From positions 361,719-425,718 of the forward strand of contig KL647325.1 in the NCBI GenBank assembly GCA_000727475.1: a stretch of 64,000 nt of DNA. The letters run 5' to 3'. Both the position numbers and the translations under genes were made by a program. Below the pieces are notes generated by a model. It saw only the letters and a list, made by a program, of their open reading frames with translations. It had not been told where the DNA came from and did not search any database. Below are positions 61,701-64,000 of this stretch, in pieces; the first letter of the stretch is position 1; each line of letters begins with the position of its first letter. Source of the stretch: Sarcocystis neurona (taxonomy: Eukaryota; Apicomplexa; Conoidasida; Eucoccidiorida; Sarcocystidae).

Positions 61701-62303
61701 CAGAACAGCAGAAGAGTCCTCAGGAACCCTGTCCTGCCGTGCATGTGTGTAGCGAGTGTGCGTGGGGGGCGTCGCACACAGCTGCAGTCTGCTGTGGTCA
61801 CGCAGTTCGCAGTTGCATGTTCTTTCCGTTTGAGTAGTAGTTAAGCTGCATTCCACCATGACAGAGCTGCAGCACTGTCACCGCTCCTGCGGTTGTTGTC
61901 TGCGCGATTGCTACACTTTTGCTGCAGTCTCTTCATTTCTCACCTGCGTGGGGACAAGGGCGTTGACTGCGGCGATGCGCTGGTTGCAGTGAATCGCGGC
62001 ATGCTTCTGGAAGATGGGAGACTGGGAGAAAGATCTGCTTGCAGAGAAGAAAGACGATGACGACAGGAGAGGAGGGCGACAATAGGCGTCGTTTGTGTTT
62101 GTGGGGAATAACGCTGCTCCCCAAGAATTCGTGCGTGGCGCTGTTGTTGCTGCTGTGATCGCTCCTGTTCGTGCTGCTGCCGCGCGTGCTGCGCCGAAAA
62201 TACTCGATGTGGACGAGTTGCAAAAGCGGAGGGGTATCTGCCGAGAAACTGCTGCGGCTGCAGCTGCTGGGGCGGGGCCTGAGGCGAGACGTGCGTAATA
62301 CAT
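58741..62303 (-). CDS. Mitochondrial ATP synthase Fo subunit c (proteolipid), two exons
   Basis: Exon 1 (62303-61944) and exon 2 (59013-58741) join in phase 0 (CACGCAG|GTGAGA, TTTTTTAG|AAG) to 210 residues. Exon 2 codes almost exactly for the mature subunit: QNPYGMQVGARYEAGVASL, helix 1 with IALMSVGGVAQGIGSLFAAL, the polar loop SGTARNPAIKEDLF, and helix 2 with LIGMGFLEFLGIICVLMSAV. The loop Arg-Asn-Pro contacts the F1 stalk, and Glu194 in FLEFLG is the proton-binding carboxylate, so the protein should be functional. Exon 1 is a 120-residue Ala/Ser/Arg-rich mitochondrial leader, longer than usual; MYYARL with CAAAATG context is the chosen start. The intron is 2.9 kb, and a small extra exon cannot be excluded. 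Confidence 0.93.
59014..61943 (-). other. Intron of the ATP synthase c gene
   Basis: Starts GTGAGA and ends ATTTTTTAG on the minus strand. It has mixed composition with CA/TA runs near 61150-61260. Open frames on both strands (for example 59499-59855 and 60464-60859 plus, 60148-59816 minus) show no family features and are taken as intronic noise. Confidence 0.65.
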
Positions 62304-63789
62304 TTTGAACAGGGGGAGGACAGCGAAGATCAGCAGCGACGCCCAGCAGCAGCAGTGGAGGTACCGACCGGCTACGCCACAGAACAAAGAGCTGTGTACA
62401 AAAGGCGTAAATAAAATCTACAGATGAACACAAGCGCCCATACCTTCCCAACACACGCAATAAAGATGACAGAATCAAAGATCTTGCTGCTGGTGCTGCG
62501 GCAGACTCCAGTCACCATGTGGCATGACGATGCAGCTGTGGCTGCTACAGGTCCTGCTTCTGCGCTACCCCTGCACCGCTGTTGCTGCTGCTTGTCCTGC
62601 TGCAAGTCCTCGGGTGCTGGGCGCGGTGCTGCTAACGCTGCCGTCCTGGCGCCCTCCTGCACTGAGAACAGTGCTGCCGCTGCTCGCACGACGAGCTGCT
62701 GCTGGTGCTCGTGCTGCAAACATGTGCGAAGCGGGATCGGCTTTTTACGACCTGGAGGGAGGATTCGCGCGGAGGCGGCAATATTAGTGGCAGCCACAGA
62801 ATTATCAGCAACACTGACAACTGCGCCTGTCAACGAAGGGGGTAGCGTCGCGGGGGGACAGGAGCACGAGGGACGGCAGCACCACGCCAACAAGGAGACA
62901 GTGGCCACCAGAGAACAGTCTCCTTTCCCGGCTCTCGGCTTTTACGTGACGCTTACAGCAAATGCATATCGTAGGGAGTACGCCCGATCTTCAGCAGTCC
63001 GCGTCTGCGGCTCTGAGTTCGCTGATGTTGCACATAGTCAACTCAACGCACACAGAGATGAAGGAGGCATAATTTTTTGTGCGCGCTGGCAGTAGATAAA
63101 TTTTTAAAACAGTGTCGCGCACGTACGACACACCGTCTGCTTCCGAACACCCCAGCGCACGTCTGTCGTCCTCTACACCCCCTGCAGCATTATAGATAAA
63201 GTAATGAGAATACAGTGGTACCTTTTTGCAAATGCTGGCCACGTGCACGGGCAAAAGAATTAAAACCGCTCTTGTGTGTCTGGCCGTGAGGAAAGCACGG
63301 TGACGCCGTATCACACATGCAAACATCAGTGTGCACTTGCCGATGTCCACAGACGGTTAGACATGTGCGCACAGGTGCAGCACTACAGTGTGCACTTCTG
63401 TCGGTGAGCAAATGGAGTGACACATGTGTAGTGGCTACAGAATGTCCATATAAGTGTACCTTCTCTTTAAGCGACAGTCTCCTTCTGCGCTGCCTTCTCG
63501 GGAAGCAATTTAGTGGCATAAATTAGTAGCTCCCAGGCACCGACGTCCACGTGCTAACGCTATGTACAACGCACGAATGAACACAGGGCAGCATACTCGC
63601 GTTCCCACATCTGTGCATCCACAAGGGTACTGAAGGATACATACATATATATATATGTATATGTGCACGCGTGGGTGTATGTGCATGTATGCATAGGTAC
63701 CTATAGATAGATATGTATTTATACTTATTTATGCATGTTTATACCAGTGATTTACTGTTAGTGCAAAGTGAACGAGTGCTCTATTGCAG
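62304..63789. other. 5' flank of the ATP synthase c gene with a triplet tract
   Basis: 62530-62730 carries GCT/CTG triplets on the plus strand (CAG/AGC on the sense strand of the ATP synthase c gene). Overlapping frames on both strands (a 223-codon plus frame, and an ATG frame at 62524 with a hydrophobic start) come from this tract. 62740-63780 is ordinary sequence with a TA run at 63645-63660. No gene is supported. Confidence 0.45.
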
Positions 63790-64000
63790 CTGCGTCTGTG
63801 CTGGATCTGAGGCCTCATGAGCATTGGAGAACAGCGTGCTCCGTGCTGGAGAGCTTGCTGCCGCCTGCGATTGGAGAACCTTCAGAGACACAACGTGTTA
63901 CAACTACAGGGGCGGGCACGTGGAACAGAGAAAGAACCACCACCCTGAAGAGTCAACGGAGCAAGAAAGGAGACCTTGCACGTTGTAGGAAGTGTGTTCT
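63790..64000 (+). CDS. Candidate exon running off the right edge, family unknown
   Basis: After acceptor GCTCTATTGCAG, two bases complete a split codon and then about 70 codons stay open to the end of the window: ASVLDLRPHEHWRTACSVLE, then SLLPPAIGEPSE and a Thr/Arg/Lys-rich stretch. The other two plus-strand frames close within ten codons. The helix at the start and the charged tail look like real protein. No family recognised, and the upstream exon was not found. Confidence 0.42.

Noticed and set aside
1..64000. tRNA, rRNA, CRISPR, telomere repeats, reverse transcriptase or transposase genes
   Set aside because: I looked for clover-leaf-like boxes, regular spacer arrays, TTTAGGG-type repeats and catalytic motifs such as YxDD, and saw none that hold up. 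A tRNA scan could still reveal one that I missed.

Overview
This is a nuclear window from a eukaryote, most likely a coccidian apicomplexan of the Eimeria/Cyclospora type. The reasons are: many introns with GT..AG borders; very long homopolymeric runs of Ala, Gln and Ser (CAG/GCT triplets) inside coding exons; long introns full of TA/TG/CA microsatellites; and a proteolipid subunit that looks like the apicomplexan mitochondrial one. The lineage is an inference; I saw no lineage-specific marker and no telomere repeat. No rRNA, tRNA, CRISPR array, bacterial-style operon or reverse transcriptase was found.

Six genes could be assembled exon by exon, by matching splice phases and comparing the spliced protein with families I know. 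From left to right: (1) a partial NAD(P)HX epimerase (NAXE/YjeF_N) on the minus strand, running off the left edge (2683 to 1095); (2) a seven-exon membrane-associated prostaglandin E synthase 2-like protein (glutaredoxin/GST fold, CAYC motif) on the plus strand, 12495-23570; (3) a two-exon OB-fold nucleic-acid-binding protein on the minus strand, 33341-32420; (4) a seven-exon mitochondrial carrier of the YHM2 citrate/2-oxoglutarate type on the plus strand, 36373-42665; (5) a two-exon GATD1-like (DJ-1/PfpI superfamily) protein of about 1900 residues with a huge Gln/Ala/Ser-rich C-terminal extension, 48944-56288 plus; (6) the mitochondrial ATP synthase c subunit on the minus strand, 62303-58741, with a 120-residue leader exon.

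The rest is intron and intergenic DNA dominated by alternating purine-pyrimidine microsatellites, with islands of ordinary composition. Some of these islands hold isolated candidate exons with good splice sites but no recognisable family (4403-4559, 6415-6566, 30573-30687, 33440-33835, 43836-44400, 46547-46856, 63790-64000). They are listed with low confidence. CAG/GCT triplet tracts lie in coding exons, but also inside introns directly before 3' splice sites and in 5' flanks.

The genes do not form a pathway. Four of the six products (epimerase, PGES2-like protein, carrier, ATP synthase c) have relatives that act in or around mitochondria, which is expected of housekeeping genes and not evidence of a cluster. 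The most unusual object is the GATD1-like protein with its 1200-1300-residue low-complexity tail.
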